This document shows positions 1 through 8,376 of a stretch of 43,248 bases of DNA, one piece after another. The notes under the pieces were generated by a model. That model was not told the DNA's origin, did not search any database, and was given only the letters and a program-made list of their open reading frames with translations. This DNA is from Labilithrix sp. (GTDB lineage: Bacteria; Myxococcota_A; Polyangia; Polyangiales; Polyangiaceae), in the NCBI GenBank assembly GCA_019637105.1, contig JAHBWF010000059.1:1-43248 (forward strand). The letters are read 5' to 3'. The translations under genes were made by a program, and so were the position numbers. The first letter of the stretch is position 1; each line of letters begins with the position of its first letter.

Positions 1-736
1 GGGCGCGGGCGCGCTCGTCCAGCCGCGCCACGCGCGCGCGCTGCGCCGCGCGGTAGCGGGAGAGGAACGCGTCGCCGTACTCGCTCCACGCGGGCGGCTC
101 ACGAAAGCCGTTCCGCTCGTCGTACATGTCGAGCGACGGATCGCACGAGAGCGGATCGGACTCGTCCACCACCGACGGATCGATCGAGGCGAGGAGCACC
201 TTCCCCTGACCGCGGTGGGCGGCGACGTAGACCATCGCGTCGGCGGGCGGCATCGTCGCGCGCTCGAAGTGCGTCGGGCTCCCGCCCGGGGAGCGGCGGG
301 TGCGCTCCGACGGCGGCAGCCGCGCCTCGGCCTGGTAGTAGGCGACGAGCGAGCCCCCTCCGCAGTTGCCGAGGAGCACGACGCGCTCGACGCGGCGCTC
401 CTCCTTGAGGTGACGGACGCACGCGGCCACGTCGAGGACCATCTCCTCGTGCTCGGCGCGCGTGTCGTCGTTGCCGTGACGCGTGCACGCGCCGAGGACG
501 GCGAAGCCCGCGTCGAGCAGGCGCGGGATCGTGTAGTGGTGCGTGAAGTCGATGCGCGGGTGGATGACGACCACGCCGACCCTCGGCGCGGGCCGTCCGC
601 GCATGGTCCAGTAGACGGCGCGGAGCTGGCGCAGGTCGAACGCGCGGAGGACGAGCGACTCGCTCACGGCGCCCTCCGGCGCCCGCGCGAACCAGAACGG
701 CATCCCGGCCGCGTACGTCTTCGACACGAGGAGCAT
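1..736 (-). CDS. alpha/beta hydrolase fold protein, 3' end cut by window edge
   Basis: The minus-strand frame is open from an ATG at 736 to the left edge, giving about 245 residues. It shows alpha/beta hydrolase order: a strand-like VGVVVIHPRID near residues 50-60, then a nucleophile elbow GNCGGGS near residue 113 after RVVLLG. The elbow carries Cys where most members carry Ser, as in dienelactone hydrolases. No signal peptide is visible, so it is probably cytoplasmic. A purine-rich GGGAG lies just before the ATG. It is separated from the adenine deaminase gene on the same strand by about 195 bases. The acid and His of the triad cannot be assigned with certainty because the C-terminus is missing. 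The substrate is unknown. Confidence 0.7.
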   Translation of the reverse strand, partial: MLLVSKTYAAGMPFWFARAPEGAVSESLVLRAFDLRQLRAVYWTMRGRPAPRVGVVVIHPRIDFTHHYTIPRLLDAGFAVLGACTRHGNDDTRAEHEEMVLDVAACVRHLKEERRVERVVLLGNCGGGSLVAYYQAEARLPPSERTRRSPGGSPTHFERATMPPADAMVYVAAHRGQGKVLLASIDPSVVDESDPLSCDPSLDMYDERNGFREPPAWSEYGDAFLSRYRAAQRARVARLDERARA

Positions 737-930
737 CGCTCCCGGAGAACCTGGCACCGCCCGCGGGACCGTCAACGCGCGCGTCCACGTCCGCGCGTGT
801 CCCTGCGATCGCGAGGACGCCGCCGGCGTCGAGTCGATCGCGCGCGTGCGGCGCGACCGCGGCGGCCTCGCCGCGCGCGATCGCCGGGACCGCGGCGCCG
901 GCGCGCTCGCGGGCCGCCGGTCGCGCAGGC

Positions 931-2640
931 TCAGGCCGCGCGCACGTCGATGAGCTGGAACGCGTCGACGTCCATCAGCCCGCGATCGGTGAGCTTGAGG
1001 CTCGGGATGACCGGCAGGCTGAGGAACGCGAGCTGGAGGAACGGCTCCAGAAGGACGCACCCGACGGACCTGCTGGCCGCGCGGAGCTCCTCCAGGGACC
1101 GCGCGATCGACTCCGGCTCCTCGAGCGACATCAGTCCGCCGAGCGGGAGCGCGAGGCGCGCGAGCACGTTGCCGCGGCGGACGACGCAGAAGCCGCCGCC
1201 GACCTCGGCGAGGCACGCGAGCGCCGCGCGCATGTCGCCCGCGTCGCTGCCGACGACCACGAGGTTGTGGCTGTCGTGGCCGACGCTCGACGCGATCGCG
1301 CCGTCGATCTCGCCGAACCCGGAGACGTAGCCGTTCGCCGGCTTGCTGCCCTTGCCGTAGCGCTCGAGGACCGAGAGGCGTCGTACGCCGGGCGCGTCGT
1401 GACGCGCGACGTGGCGATCGGTCAGGATGCGCCCGGCGCGCACGTCGATGACGTGGACCATGCCGGCGGGCCCCTCGAGATCGCGCGCCTCCGGGATCGC
1501 GGCGCGGATCGTGTTCGGCGGCGCCTCGAAGGAGGGGCGCGGCAGCTCGAGCTCCCGCACGAGCCGGCCCGCGACGAGGACGTCCCGGACCGCGCACGTC
1601 GCGAGGTCGTCGAGCAGGACGAGATCCGCGCGGAAGCCCGGCGCGATCGCCCCGACGCGCTCGGCGCCGCGCGCGGGACCGGCGAGCCCGTAGTGGCGCG
1701 CGACCGACCACGAGGCCGCGCGGTACGCGACCTCGGCCGGCACGCCCTTCGCGATCGCCGAGCGGATCAGCCAGTCGAGGTGGCCCTCGTGGGCGATGTC
1801 GAGCGGGTTCCGATCGTCCGTGCAGAAGCCTACGCTGGTCGAGGTCGCGAGCGTGAGGAGGGGCGCGAGCGCGTCGAGGTCCTTGGCCACGCTGCCCTCG
1901 CGGATCCAGACGGCGATCCCGTTCCGGAGCTTCTCCCGGGCCTCGCCGAGCTCCGAGCTCTCGTGGCAGCTCGTGATGCCCGCGCACGCGTAGGCCGAGA
2001 GCGCCTGCCCGCGGACGAGCGGCGCGTGCCCGTCGAGCGGCCGGCCGTCGAACGCGGCGAGCTTGTCGAGGACGAGCGGATCCCCCGAGAGGACGCCGGG
2101 GACGTTCATCACCTCGGCGAGCCCGAGCGTCTTCGGGTGGGTAAGGAGCGGCGCGAGCATCGTCGCGTCGAGCACGCCCGCGCCGTTGGTCTCGAAGCTC
2201 GTCGCGGGCACGCAGGAGCTCACCATGACGCGCAGGTCGAGCCCGGCGCCGGAGGTCATGCGCTCGGCGGCGTCGAGGAAGAACTGGATGCCGGGGACGC
2301 CGAGGACGTTCGCGAGCTCGTGCGGGTCGCACACCGCCGTGGTCGTGCCGCGCGGGAGGACGGCGCGCTGGAAGCTCTCCGGGACGAGGAGCGAGCTCTC
2401 GAGGTGGACGTGCGCGTCGATGAAGCCGGGCACGACGTGCGCGCCCCGGCCGTCGAGCTCGCGCGCGCCGCGGAGGCCCGGCGCGAGCCCGACCACGGCG
2501 CCGTCCTTGATCGCGACGTCGCCGGAGACGAACTCGCAGGAGAAGACGTCGAGCCAGCGCACGTCGCGGAGGACGAGATCGCACGGCTCCTGGCCTTGCG
2601 CCGCGCGGAGGCGGCGGCGGAGCACGTCGGCGATCGGCAT
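931..2640 (-). CDS. ade: adenine deaminase
   Basis: A 569-residue amidohydrolase-superfamily enzyme predicted to convert adenine to hypoxanthine and ammonia in purine salvage, in the cytoplasm. Metal-site and active-site signatures of the Ade family are all present in order: HVHLESS at residues 77-83, CDPHE at 104-108, GHAP at 204-207, CHESSE at 225-230 and FCTDDR at 272-277. The C-terminal half keeps the family's IRPEARD-like and long beta-rich region, and the length matches bacterial adenine deaminases. The ATG at 2640 is preceded by a G-rich run. It does not look co-transcribed with other purine genes; the neighbours are an esterase lipoprotein upstream and a hydrolase downstream. Confidence is high for the family. 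Confidence 0.95.
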   Translation of the reverse strand: MPIADVLRRRLRAAQGQEPCDLVLRDVRWLDVFSCEFVSGDVAIKDGAVVGLAPGLRGARELDGRGAHVVPGFIDAHVHLESSLLVPESFQRAVLPRGTTTAVCDPHELANVLGVPGIQFFLDAAERMTSGAGLDLRVMVSSCVPATSFETNGAGVLDATMLAPLLTHPKTLGLAEVMNVPGVLSGDPLVLDKLAAFDGRPLDGHAPLVRGQALSAYACAGITSCHESSELGEAREKLRNGIAVWIREGSVAKDLDALAPLLTLATSTSVGFCTDDRNPLDIAHEGHLDWLIRSAIAKGVPAEVAYRAASWSVARHYGLAGPARGAERVGAIAPGFRADLVLLDDLATCAVRDVLVAGRLVRELELPRPSFEAPPNTIRAAIPEARDLEGPAGMVHVIDVRAGRILTDRHVARHDAPGVRRLSVLERYGKGSKPANGYVSGFGEIDGAIASSVGHDSHNLVVVGSDAGDMRAALACLAEVGGGFCVVRRGNVLARLALPLGGLMSLEEPESIARSLEELRAASRSVGCVLLEPFLQLAFLSLPVIPSLKLTDRGLMDVDAFQLIDVRAA

Positions 2641-2736
2641 CCCCCGATCATAGCGCGGTCGGCGCCCGGGCGCGGCACGGGACGCGCCGGCGTCCCCGCT
2701 CCGGGCGCGGCCAGCGCGGCCGTCGCGCGAGCGCCG

Positions 2737-3990
2737 TCACTGCCAGCCGACGGCGCGCTGGATCTCCGCCGCGAGCGCGTCGGCGATGCGCTGGTGCCAC
2801 GCCGGCGTCCCGTGGCTGTTGCACGCGGTCATCTCGTCGTACGTGTACGGCTCGGCGACGAAGACGTGCATCTTGTCGTCGCCGACCGCGGCGCGCTCGG
2901 CGACGATCTGCCGGCCGACGTCGTCGATCGTCCCGCGTCCGCCCATGCCCAGCACGCTCATGAAGATGTGCGTGTTCGGGCCGCGCGCGCGCAGCGTGTC
3001 GACGACGAACCGGCGGTAGGCCGCTCGGAACTCGCCGTCGGACACGCCGGAGCCGAAGTCGACGGATCCCTGCGTGAGGACGATCACGTCCGGGACCCAG
3101 GAGCTCAGGTCGAAGAGCTGCGCGCTCTGGGCGATCGCGGGGTTCGGGTTCGTGCGCGGGTAGTAGTCGACGAGCGGGTCGGTGTCGGTCGGCCAGACGT
3201 TCTTGAGGAGGCCCTTGCCCGAGTAGACGATCCCGTGGACCTCGGCGTCGAACCTCGTCCCGAGGAGCGAGCCCCAGGCCTTGCGGAAGTTCTGGTACGT
3301 CCCGCTGTGGTTCGCCCCCGGGCAGTTCAGGTCCGGCGCGTTCAGCATCTCGATCCCGAAGCCCGACGCCTGCGAGTCGCCCATCACTTCGATCTTCCTC
3401 TTCTGGCGCTCGGGCGGCGGGAGCGATTTGCCTCCGTGGAAGTCGAAGCCGAAAAACTGGGTGATCCCCGTCTGGGTCTCGCTCCGCTTGAACAGCTCGA
3501 CCTCGTGCGCCGCGGCGGGGAGGTCCTTCGCGAGCTCGTAGACGTGCGGCCGGTTGTCGGGCGTCATCGCGATCGGCGTCCACGGACCGTGGTCGATCGA
3601 CACCTCCCAGTAGCTCGGTGTGCCATCCATCCACGGCTCGGCAAAATCGCTCAGCTCGACGGACACCGCGGTCCCCTCGAAGCGCGCGAGGATCCGCGCG
3701 CCCGGCCACGCGGCCTTCGGGCCCGCGGGATCGGTCGTGTCGAAGCGCCCGACGAAGAGCGGGGGGTGCGTGGTCCCCGGGTCGGACGGCGCGGGCGTGT
3801 CGCCCGTGTCCGGACCGCCCGGAGGAGCCGGTGGCGTCGTGTCGTCGACCGCGCCGCCCCCGCCGCCCCCGCCGCCCCCGCCGACGTCGCTCGTGCCCGG
3901 CGCGGGCGGCGGCTCGCGCGAGCTCGAGCATGCGAGCCCGGTCGTGAAGACGAGGACGAGGAGGGAGAGGTGGCGGCGGAGGGAGCGCAT
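2737..3990 (-). CDS. SGNH/GDSL esterase lipoprotein (CE2-like carbohydrate esterase)
   Basis: A 417-residue exported protein. The N-terminus is a lipoprotein signal ending at Cys21 (TTGLAC). A low-complexity Gly10/Pro/Asp linker spans about residues 30-75. A beta-sandwich-like domain follows (about 78-190), then an SGNH hydrolase domain starting with GDSQASGFG (Ser206 as predicted nucleophile). This two-domain order resembles carbohydrate esterase family 2 deacetylases. The C-terminal block SHGTPAWHQRIAD fits the catalytic His block. The usual block III G-T/S-N-D reads GSVD, so the Asn is replaced by Val. The ATG at 3990 was chosen because it gives the signal peptide. It is divergent from the permease gene at 4123. 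It probably removes acetyl groups from polysaccharide at the cell surface; the substrate is not known. Confidence 0.85.
   Translation of the reverse strand: MRSLRRHLSLLVLVFTTGLACSSSREPPPAPGTSDVGGGGGGGGGGAVDDTTPPAPPGGPDTGDTPAPSDPGTTHPPLFVGRFDTTDPAGPKAAWPGARILARFEGTAVSVELSDFAEPWMDGTPSYWEVSIDHGPWTPIAMTPDNRPHVYELAKDLPAAAHEVELFKRSETQTGITQFFGFDFHGGKSLPPPERQKRKIEVMGDSQASGFGIEMLNAPDLNCPGANHSGTYQNFRKAWGSLLGTRFDAEVHGIVYSGKGLLKNVWPTDTDPLVDYYPRTNPNPAIAQSAQLFDLSSWVPDVIVLTQGSVDFGSGVSDGEFRAAYRRFVVDTLRARGPNTHIFMSVLGMGGRGTIDDVGRQIVAERAAVGDDKMHVFVAEPYTYDEMTACNSHGTPAWHQRIADALAAEIQRAVGWQ
3853..3879. repeat. three tandem 9-bp units encoding a poly-glycine linker
   Basis: The unit GCCGCCCCC occurs three times in perfect tandem inside the esterase lipoprotein gene and encodes part of its Gly10 linker on the minus strand. 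Nine-base units keep the frame, so copy-number slippage would only change linker length. Confidence 0.85.
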
Positions 3991-4122
3991 GGCGAGCCGA
4001 CGTGCAACGTCGACGCCACGCCCGAGCTCGTCGTCGAACGCGACGTCGCAACGCACGCGCTCCCGAGGGCTCGCCCGACGCGATGTACGCGGCGCGGGAG
4101 CCGTGCCATACCCTCGGCCCTC

Positions 4123-5352
4123 GTGTGGAAGGGGCTCGTCGTCTTCGCCGTGACCTACGCGCTGGTCGCCGGGCGGCGTCTCCGGTGGCTGCCGATCGAT
4201 CGGCCCTCGGGGGCGCTCGTCGGCGCCGTGCTCGCGGTCGCGCTCGGCGCCGTCTCCGCGACCGACGCGGGCGCCGCGGTCGACAAGAGCACGCTCACGC
4301 TGCTCTTCGCGGTCATGGGGATGGGCGCCTTCCTCTCGATCGACGGCTTCCTCGAGCGCGCCGTCCCGCGGCTCGTCCTTGTCGCGCGGACGCGCCGCCG
4401 TCTGCTCGCGGCGATCGTCTGGGGCGCGGGCGGTCTCTCCGCGTTCGTGACGAACGACGCCGTGTGCGTCCTCGCGGCGCCGCTCGTCGTCGAGCTCATC
4501 GAGCGGTGGAGGCTGCCGAGGCTGCCGTTCCTCCTCGCGCTCGCGACCGGCGCCAACACCGGCAGCGTCGCCACGCTCGTCGGGAACCCGCAGAACATGC
4601 TCTGCGCGAGCCTCGGCGAGCTCGACTTCGCGACGTTCCTCGTCCACGTGGGGCCGGTCGCCGTCCTCGGCCTCGCGGCCAATCACGCGATCCTCGCGTG
4701 GCTCTACCGCGCCGATCTCGTCGGCGAGCTCGCGAGCGGACCCGAGGTCGAGGGCCCCCTCTTCACGTGGCGGACGGGCCTCACGCTGGCCGTCATCGTC
4801 GGGACGGTCGTCGTCTATTCGGGCGGCGGGAGCCTCGCGTTCACGGCGCTCGGCGGCTTCGTGCTCCTCTTGCTCCTCCACCGCGTGCCGGCGGAGAAGG
4901 TCTGGGCGCGCGTCGACTGGTCGATCCTCCTCTTCTTCGGCGGTCTCTTCATCGCCGTCGACGCGCTCGCGCGGAGCGGCGTCGTGGCGGCGTTGTTCGA
5001 CCGCGTCCCGCTCTTCACGCCCTCGCTGGGGCACCTGTCCTACGCGCGCGCGGCGGCGTTCTTCATGATCGGGAGCAACGTCGTCACCAACGTGCCGTTC
5101 ATCCTGCTCGTGCAGGACGAGATGGCGCGCATGCCCGATCCGCTCCTCGCCTGGGAGCTGCTCGCGATGGCGTCGACGTTCGCCGGCAACCTCACGCTGC
5201 TCGGCTCGGTCGCGAACGTCATCGTCTCCGAGAAGAGCCAGAAGGTGGGCGGCCTCGGCTTCGTCGAGTACCTGCGCGCCGGTGTCCCCGTCGCCGTCGT
5301 CACGACCGCCATCGGCACCGCGTGGCTCGTCGGCCTGAGGCTCCTCCGCTGA
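4123..5352 (+). CDS. SLC13/ArsB-type (ion transporter superfamily) permease
   Basis: A 409-residue integral membrane protein of about ten hydrophobic segments. Two half-repeats are visible. The first carries FVTNDAVCVLAAP followed by ATGANTGSVATLVGNPQN, and the second carries SNVVTNVPFILL followed by STFAGNLTLLGSVANVIV. These Asn/Asp/Gly-rich re-entrant motifs are typical of the ion transporter superfamily (anion:Na+ symporters and ArsB relatives). The substrate cannot be told from sequence. The start is GTG at 4123, the first codon that gives a sensible membrane-protein N-terminus; there is no clear ribosome site, so the start is uncertain. It is divergent from the esterase gene and convergent with a second permease of the same superfamily, 28 bases away. 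Confidence 0.85.
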   Translation: MWKGLVVFAVTYALVAGRRLRWLPIDRPSGALVGAVLAVALGAVSATDAGAAVDKSTLTLLFAVMGMGAFLSIDGFLERAVPRLVLVARTRRRLLAAIVWGAGGLSAFVTNDAVCVLAAPLVVELIERWRLPRLPFLLALATGANTGSVATLVGNPQNMLCASLGELDFATFLVHVGPVAVLGLAANHAILAWLYRADLVGELASGPEVEGPLFTWRTGLTLAVIVGTVVVYSGGGSLAFTALGGFVLLLLLHRVPAEKVWARVDWSILLFFGGLFIAVDALARSGVVAALFDRVPLFTPSLGHLSYARAAAFFMIGSNVVTNVPFILLVQDEMARMPDPLLAWELLAMASTFAGNLTLLGSVANVIVSEKSQKVGGLGFVEYLRAGVPVAVVTTAIGTAWLVGLRLLR

Positions 5353-5353
5353 G

Positions 5354-5377
5354 CCGCGGGCGCCCGGCGCGCCGCGG
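5354..5377. terminator. GC-rich hairpin between convergent permease genes
   Basis: CCGCGG arms at 5354-5359 and 5372-5377 enclose a second GC stem, giving roughly ten pairs with one bulge and a three-base loop. It sits exactly in the 28-base gap between two converging stop codons. There is no T-run, so it may be only a weak or bidirectional terminator, or chance in GC-rich DNA. Confidence 0.35.
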
Positions 5378-5380
5378 TCG

Positions 5381-6673
5381 TCAAGGGAGCAAGAACGTCT
5401 CGAGCCAGAGCACGGCCAGCGACACCGCCAGCGCCGGCATCGTGACGAAGAAGCCGGTGCGCACGAAGTCCCACGTCTTGATCTCGACGTTCAGCCGCCG
5501 CGTCATCTCGATCCACAAGAGGCCCGCGAGGGAGCCCATCGGCAACAGGCGCGGTCCGAGGTCGCCGCCGACCAGCGCCGCGAGCGTGAGCCAGCGGTTG
5601 TCGCCTTCGATCGAGCGCATCGCGAGCGCGTTGAGGGCCGCCATCGGGTGGTTGTTGAGGACCGCGGAGCCCAGCGAGGAGACGCCGCCGACCAGCGCGA
5701 TGCCGCCGGGCCCCTCGGCGGGGGCGGCGGCGTAGAGGTCTCCCATCGTCGCGGTCACGCCGATGTTCTCGAGGCCGAGCGCGGTCACGAAGATGAGGAA
5801 GAGGAAGGCGAGGATGTCCCAGGCCACGCCCTGTACGACGTGCGCGCTCGTGATCCGCGCCTCGCGGAGGCCGATGCCGCAGACGAGCACGGCGCCGGTG
5901 AGCGCCGCGATCCACACCGGAGCGTCGAAGTACGAGAGGATCGGGTACGAGGCGAACATCGCCCCGACGACGACGAGCACCGAGCGCGCGCCGGTCCCCA
6001 TCGCGGCGAGCGGGCCCTGCTCGCGGCCACGCGCGGGGACGTCGTCCTCGAGCAGCTTCCGGAACACGACGCGCAGCATGACGTAGGTGCAGAGGGAGCC
6101 GACGAGCGCGACCGGGACCATCCGGACGGCGTAGGCGTTGAAGCGAATGCCCGCCGTCTCCGCGACGACGAGGTTCATCGGGTTCGACGTGCACAGCGGA
6201 GCGACCCCCGCGGACATGAAGACGGCGAACGCGAACGGCGTCGCGAGGGCGCGCCTGCGCGGATAGAGGCGCTGGATCAAGGGGACGACGATGGGCGTCA
6301 GGAGGAGCACCGCGGCGTCGTTGTTGAACAGGGCGGCCGTGACGGCGCCGATCGCATAGACCGCGGTGAAGGCGCGGGGCACGGGGCCGCGCGCCTGGAG
6401 CTCGATGCCGCGGGCCACGCGATCGAAGATGCCGAGCCGGTGCGCGATCGACGTCATCGCCATCACCGACGCGATCGTGACGAGCGGGCGCCAGAGGATC
6501 GACGCCGCGCGGACGAGGTCCTCCGGCGCCAGCACCCCGGCGATCAGCATCACGACGACGCCGGGGACGGCCCCCGCCACCGGGTTCAGGCGGCCGAAGC
6601 GACCGACCGCGGGCCGCGTCACGACGAGCGTCACGGTCAGGCACAGGGACCCGAGGGCGGCGGCCTGCTCCAC
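5381..6673 (-). CDS. ArsB-like anion transporter (ion transporter superfamily)
   Basis: A 430-residue membrane permease with about eleven hydrophobic segments. Motifs of the ArsB/NhaD branch are clear: FNNDAAVLLLTPIVVPLI in the first half, CTSNPMNLVVAE, LNNHPMAALNAL in the second half, and GGDLGPRLLPMGSLAGLLW near residue 370. The last one closely follows the ArsB consensus GxNLGPxxTPIGSLATLLW. Arsenite export is therefore possible, but no arsR, arsC or arsA gene is nearby, so the substrate is left open. The ATG at 6673 gives an N-terminus that enters the membrane at once. It is convergent with the permease ending at 5352. The two proteins are distant relatives rather than recent duplicates. 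Confidence 0.85.
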   Translation of the reverse strand: MEQAAALGSLCLTVTLVVTRPAVGRFGRLNPVAGAVPGVVVMLIAGVLAPEDLVRAASILWRPLVTIASVMAMTSIAHRLGIFDRVARGIELQARGPVPRAFTAVYAIGAVTAALFNNDAAVLLLTPIVVPLIQRLYPRRRALATPFAFAVFMSAGVAPLCTSNPMNLVVAETAGIRFNAYAVRMVPVALVGSLCTYVMLRVVFRKLLEDDVPARGREQGPLAAMGTGARSVLVVVGAMFASYPILSYFDAPVWIAALTGAVLVCGIGLREARITSAHVVQGVAWDILAFLFLIFVTALGLENIGVTATMGDLYAAAPAEGPGGIALVGGVSSLGSAVLNNHPMAALNALAMRSIEGDNRWLTLAALVGGDLGPRLLPMGSLAGLLWIEMTRRLNVEIKTWDFVRTGFFVTMPALAVSLAVLWLETFLLP

Positions 6674-6920
6674 GCGTCCAGTCTACGCGATGCCCGCGAC
6701 GGGACGCTCGCGCGAGGTGACGCGGTCGACCGGCGCCGGCTCGGACGCGGCCCGAGCGCGCTCGGCGGCGTCCGGCGAGAGCCGAAAATTCCAGACCGGC
6801 GCCGCGCGGGCGACGCGGAGGCGGCATTCGGGCGCCGTCGCCGTATACTGGGGAGCCCGTCGCTCGGGAGAGGCCGCGTGAGTCACGTGGCGCCACGCCT
6901 TGCGTTCGGTAGAGGTGACG
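6674..6920. other. divergent intergenic region
   Basis: 247 bases between the starts of the ArsB-like permease (minus) and the serine protease (plus). It must hold both promoters. No gene, repeat or convincing promoter motif was recognised. Confidence 0.5.
6911..6917 (+). promoter_or_regulatory. ribosome binding site of the serine protease gene
   Basis: AGAGGTG ends three bases before the ATG at 6921. It favours this start over an in-frame ATG at 6900, and this start also gives a clean signal peptide. Confidence 0.6.
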
Positions 6921-8360
6921 ATGCGGCTTTCGGTTGTGCGATGGGTCCCCTTCTTCGCCCTCGGTGTCGCGTGCTCGATGGAGCCCGCGGGGGTCCCCGG
7001 CACCGAGAGCGCGAGGGACGAGAACGTCGGCCGCGCGTCGAGCGCGGTGATCAACGGCTCGCTCGACACCGCGCACCCCGCGGTCGTCGCGCTGATCCTC
7101 GCGCAGGGCAGCCAGGGCGGCCTGTGCTCCGGCACGATCGTGAAGAAGGACGTGCAGCGCGGCATCGGCTGGGTCGCGACCGCGGCGCACTGCGTGGAGG
7201 TCCCGCCGGCGATCGTCGTGCAGGCGCAGGACTTCTCGTCGCCCGACGCCATTCGCTACAGCGTGATCGACTTCGAGGCCGACCCCCGCTACTCGCCGCA
7301 GCGGCTCACCTACGACTTCGCGATGGTGCGCATCGCCGGCGTGGACGAGTCGACGCCGGTGATCCCCCTGACGAGCGCGCCGGACGGCGTCGTCGCCCGT
7401 CAGACGTCCGTGACGAGCGTGGGCTTCGGGCGGACCTCGCTCGTCGAGCCGACGTCGCCCGACGACCAGAACACGCAGCGCCGCATGGTGACGAAGACCG
7501 TCGACGAGGTCACGGCCACGCGCCTCGGGTACGACATGCGGACCCAGGGGATCTGCCAGGGCGACAGCGGCGGCCCCGTGCTCCTCGGCTCCGGCTCGAA
7601 CCAGCGGGTCGTCGGCATCCACTCGTACGTCCAGGGCGACTGCAACGGCCGCGGGTACAGCGGACGCGTGACCGCGGCGCTCGACTTCTACGAGCAGGAG
7701 CTGACCAAGAGCCTCCCGGCCGACAGCTGCGCCCTCTGCGAGAAGATCGCCAACTCGGGGAAGCAGGAGTGCGCCGCGATGAGCGCGTCGTGCCTCGCCG
7801 ACAAGGATTGCAGGGGCTACTACGAGTGCCTCTCGAGCGGGAAGAGCGCGACGTCCTGCTTCGCCACGTACCCCCTGGCCGAGGGCCCGTTCTACGCCGC
7901 CGCCAACTGCGTCTGCGGGCGCGCGTGCGCCGACCAGTGCAAGGGCTCGAGCTCGTGCCGCGGCGTGCCGAAGTGCGGCTACAAGATGGACCCCGGCGAC
8001 TGCGCGAAGTGCGTCGAGGCGTCGTGCTGCCAGGAGGAGACGGACTGCGCCGCCGACGGCCAGTGCTACGTCTGCCTGAAGGAGGGCGACGCCGATCCGG
8101 CGTGCGCCAAGAACGCCGCGCGCAAGAAGCTCGCCGAGTGCGCGAAGAGCAAGTGCACGACGGAGTGCGCGGACTCCGGCATCCAGGCGGGGGGCGACGA
8201 CGCCGCGCCCGAGGGCGAGGTCGAGGCGGCGGCGACCACCACCCGCACCACGACGACGACCGGCTGCGCGACGTCCTCCGGCGCCTCGAGCTCGTCGGTG
8301 CTGGCGCTGGTCCTCGGCGCGCTCGTGACGGCGGGCGCGCGCCGTCGCCGCCGCGGCTGA
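6921..8360 (+). CDS. secreted trypsin-like (S1) serine protease with Cys-rich region and MYXO-CTERM tail
   Basis: A 479-residue exported protease. A signal peptide covers residues 1-18. The S1 domain spans about 44-250 with a complete triad: His90 in TAAHC, Asp132 in YDFAMVRI and Ser216 in GDSGGP. After it, residues 270-420 hold about two dozen Cys residues spaced as CxxC-like pairs, probably disulfide-bonded repeats. Then comes an Ala/Glu/Thr linker and a tail with GCATSS, a hydrophobic stretch and RRRRRG, matching the MYXO-CTERM sorting signal of Myxococcota. It is thus expected to be anchored or processed at the envelope. The start at 6921 is supported by a ribosome site. The metallophosphoesterase gene follows after 16 bases. 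The substrate is unknown. Confidence 0.92.
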   Translation: MRLSVVRWVPFFALGVACSMEPAGVPGTESARDENVGRASSAVINGSLDTAHPAVVALILAQGSQGGLCSGTIVKKDVQRGIGWVATAAHCVEVPPAIVVQAQDFSSPDAIRYSVIDFEADPRYSPQRLTYDFAMVRIAGVDESTPVIPLTSAPDGVVARQTSVTSVGFGRTSLVEPTSPDDQNTQRRMVTKTVDEVTATRLGYDMRTQGICQGDSGGPVLLGSGSNQRVVGIHSYVQGDCNGRGYSGRVTAALDFYEQELTKSLPADSCALCEKIANSGKQECAAMSASCLADKDCRGYYECLSSGKSATSCFATYPLAEGPFYAAANCVCGRACADQCKGSSSCRGVPKCGYKMDPGDCAKCVEASCCQEETDCAADGQCYVCLKEGDADPACAKNAARKKLAECAKSKCTTECADSGIQAGGDDAAPEGEVEAAATTTRTTTTTGCATSSGASSSSVLALVLGALVTAGARRRRRG

Positions 8361-8364
8361 GCCG

Positions 8365-8372
8365 GGCGGAGG
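8365..8372 (+). promoter_or_regulatory. ribosome binding site for GTG start of metallophosphoesterase
   Basis: GGCGGAGG lies four bases before the GTG at 8377 and supports that non-ATG start. Confidence 0.55.
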
Positions 8373-8376
8373 CGCG

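Noticed and set aside
3853-3879. Tandem repeats considered as a CRISPR-like or regulatory array
   Set aside because: The units are contiguous nine-mers inside a coding sequence and encode a Gly linker.
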